DNA from: Blastococcus sp. CCUG 61487
GTDB lineage: Bacteria; Actinomycetota; Actinomycetes; Mycobacteriales; Geodermatophilaceae
Length of the DNA stretch: 64,000 nucleotides
Direction: 5' to 3'
Assembly: GCF_005222955.1 (NCBI RefSeq)
Contig: NZ_LWUA01000266.1
Span: forward strand, 1 to 64,000
How positions within the stretch are numbered: position 1 is the first letter of the stretch; each line of letters starts with the position of its first letter. A model generated the notes under the pieces. It was not told where the DNA came from, did no database searches, and saw nothing but the letters and a program-made list of their open reading frames with translations. Both the position numbers and the translations under genes were made by a program. Below, one piece after another: positions 63,265-64,000 of this stretch.

Positions 63265-63545
63265 TCCGGCGCGATCGATCCGGCGCCGTCCCGCCGCACG
63301 GGGCGACTGGGACGCGTGTGGCCCCACCAGGTGAACGTTGTGTTTCCGGTCGGGGTGCCTCGAGCGTTTTCGTCGGTGGGCGGTTCTAGCGTCGCAGGTG
63401 TTCGACCCGGAACTTCCCGGGCCGGACACGGGAGGCCCGGTTGGTGTCAGACGAGTTCGTCGACCAGGGGGGCCGGAACCCGGCTCCGCGCCGGGGCCCG
63501 GCCGCCTACGAGTCGGGGCGCCGCGCGCCCCACGGGAGCCGACAC
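63265..63545 (+). promoter_or_regulatory. Upstream region of the PhoH gene
   Basis: A 281-base gap with no gene. TAGCGT (63387-63392) is a -10 match like those at 44395 and 50133, with a T-rich GTTTTC stretch about 15 bases further up. GGGAG (63534-63538) is the ribosome site for the GTG at 63546. Confidence 0.4.
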
Positions 63546-64000
63546 GTGACCACTCGCCGCACGTTCGTCCTCGACACCTCCGTCCTCCTCTCCGACCCGG
63601 GTGCGCTGCTGCGCTTCGGCGACTCCGACGTCGTGCTCCCGCTCGTCGTGATCGGGGAACTCGAGGACAAGCGGGACCATCCCGAGCTCGGCTGGTTCGC
63701 CCGCCGGTCCCTGCGGATGCTCGACGACCTGCGCATCCGGCACGGCCGCCTCGACGCCCCGGTACCGGTGGGGGAGGCCGGCGGCACCGTGCACGTGGAG
63801 CTCAACCACAGCGATCCGTCGATCCTCCCGGCGGGCTTCCGCAACGACAGCAACGACAGCCGGATCATGGTCGTCGCGCTCAACCTCCGGGCCGAGGGCC
63901 GCGACGTCCGCCTGATCACCAAGGACATGCCGCTCCGGGTGAAGGCGGCCGCCGTCGGCCTGGCCACGGACGAGTACCGCGTGCACGACGCCGTCGACAC
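63546..64000 (+). CDS. PIN-PhoH protein (PhoH2-like), 5' part only
   Basis: The visible 151 codons form a PIN nuclease domain: the N-terminal [12 protein letters not shown] with the first catalytic Asp, the [15 protein letters not shown] segment, and [15 protein letters not shown] plus [14 protein letters not shown] with the last acidic residues. In actinobacteria this PIN domain is fused to a C-terminal PhoH ATPase, forming an RNA helicase/nuclease; that part lies beyond the window. GGGAG 7 bases upstream supports the GTG. The reading frame is open to the right edge. Confidence 0.88.
   Translation, partial: MTTRRTFVLDTSVLLSDPGALLRFGDSDVVLPLVVIGELEDKRDHPELGWFARRSLRMLDDLRIRHGRLDAPVPVGEAGGTVHVELNHSDPSILPAGFRNDSNDSRIMVVALNLRAEGRDVRLITKDMPLRVKAAAVGLATDEYRVHDAVD

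Overview
The window is a stretch of high-GC actinobacterial chromosome with short intergenic gaps and many GTG starts. Coding regions end or begin in ATGA/GTGA overlaps. Mycothiol S-conjugate amidase (Mca), a resuscitation-promoting factor (RpfB), a DUF501 protein and a CarD-type-RID Mfd all point to Actinomycetota. The very high GC, the leaderless-looking starts and the gene content would fit a Geodermatophilaceae-like organism (Blastococcus/Geodermatophilus/Modestobacter). That family guess is inference, not something the sequence proves.

Layout. (1) 1-13.7 kb is a housekeeping block: metG-tatD-membrane protein-rpfB-rsmA-ispE, a minus-strand desaturase/TetR pair with a palindromic candidate operator, then tRNA-Gln-glmU-prs-rplY-pth. 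From memory this is the order known around Rv1007c-Rv1018c of Mycobacterium tuberculosis. (2) 13.9-30.8 kb is an accessory cell-surface polysaccharide locus. It holds an initiating sugar-phosphate transferase, two GT4-type glycosyltransferases, a CDP-alcohol phosphotransferase, a membrane-anchored protein, a giant secreted PKD/LamG protein with near-identical internal repeats, a flippase, a 2OG-Fe(II) oxygenase, an O-antigen-ligase/Wzy-like protein, a Wzz-like protein with a decayed kinase-like domain, and a TagD-like cytidylyltransferase broken by one extra C in a C7 run. (3) 30.9-40.7 kb returns to housekeeping: mfd-SurA-like lipoprotein-mazG-eno-ftsB-DUF501-ppx-udgB and a short-armed tRNA with a UAA anticodon. 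(4) 40.9-54.1 kb is mixed: Bax1-I protein, thiolase, SGNH hydrolase, methyltransferase-like protein, a MoxR-type ATPase/VWA pair divergent from ilvA, a DrrAB-like ABC exporter and an M3 peptidase. (5) 54.2-64 kb: greA with an RNHCP zinc protein, mca, a secreted AMIN-like protein, an unknown RHH-like protein, a geranylgeranyl-reductase family enzyme, rhomboid, haemolysin III, a cis-prenyl synthase, a DUF885 protein, and the start of a PIN-PhoH gene that runs off the end.

How it fits together. The polysaccharide locus looks like a Wzx/Wzy-type pathway (initiate, extend, flip, polymerise, set length). It also carries two genes of CDP-activated-alcohol chemistry, so the product may contain a phosphodiester-linked alcohol. 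The frameshift in the cytidylyltransferase would break that branch unless another copy exists or the extra base is an error. No insertion sequence, transposase, CRISPR array, rRNA or phage gene was seen. Many genes lack a Shine-Dalgarno sequence and instead have a -10-like hexamer 6-8 bases before the start codon, which is the signature of leaderless transcripts.
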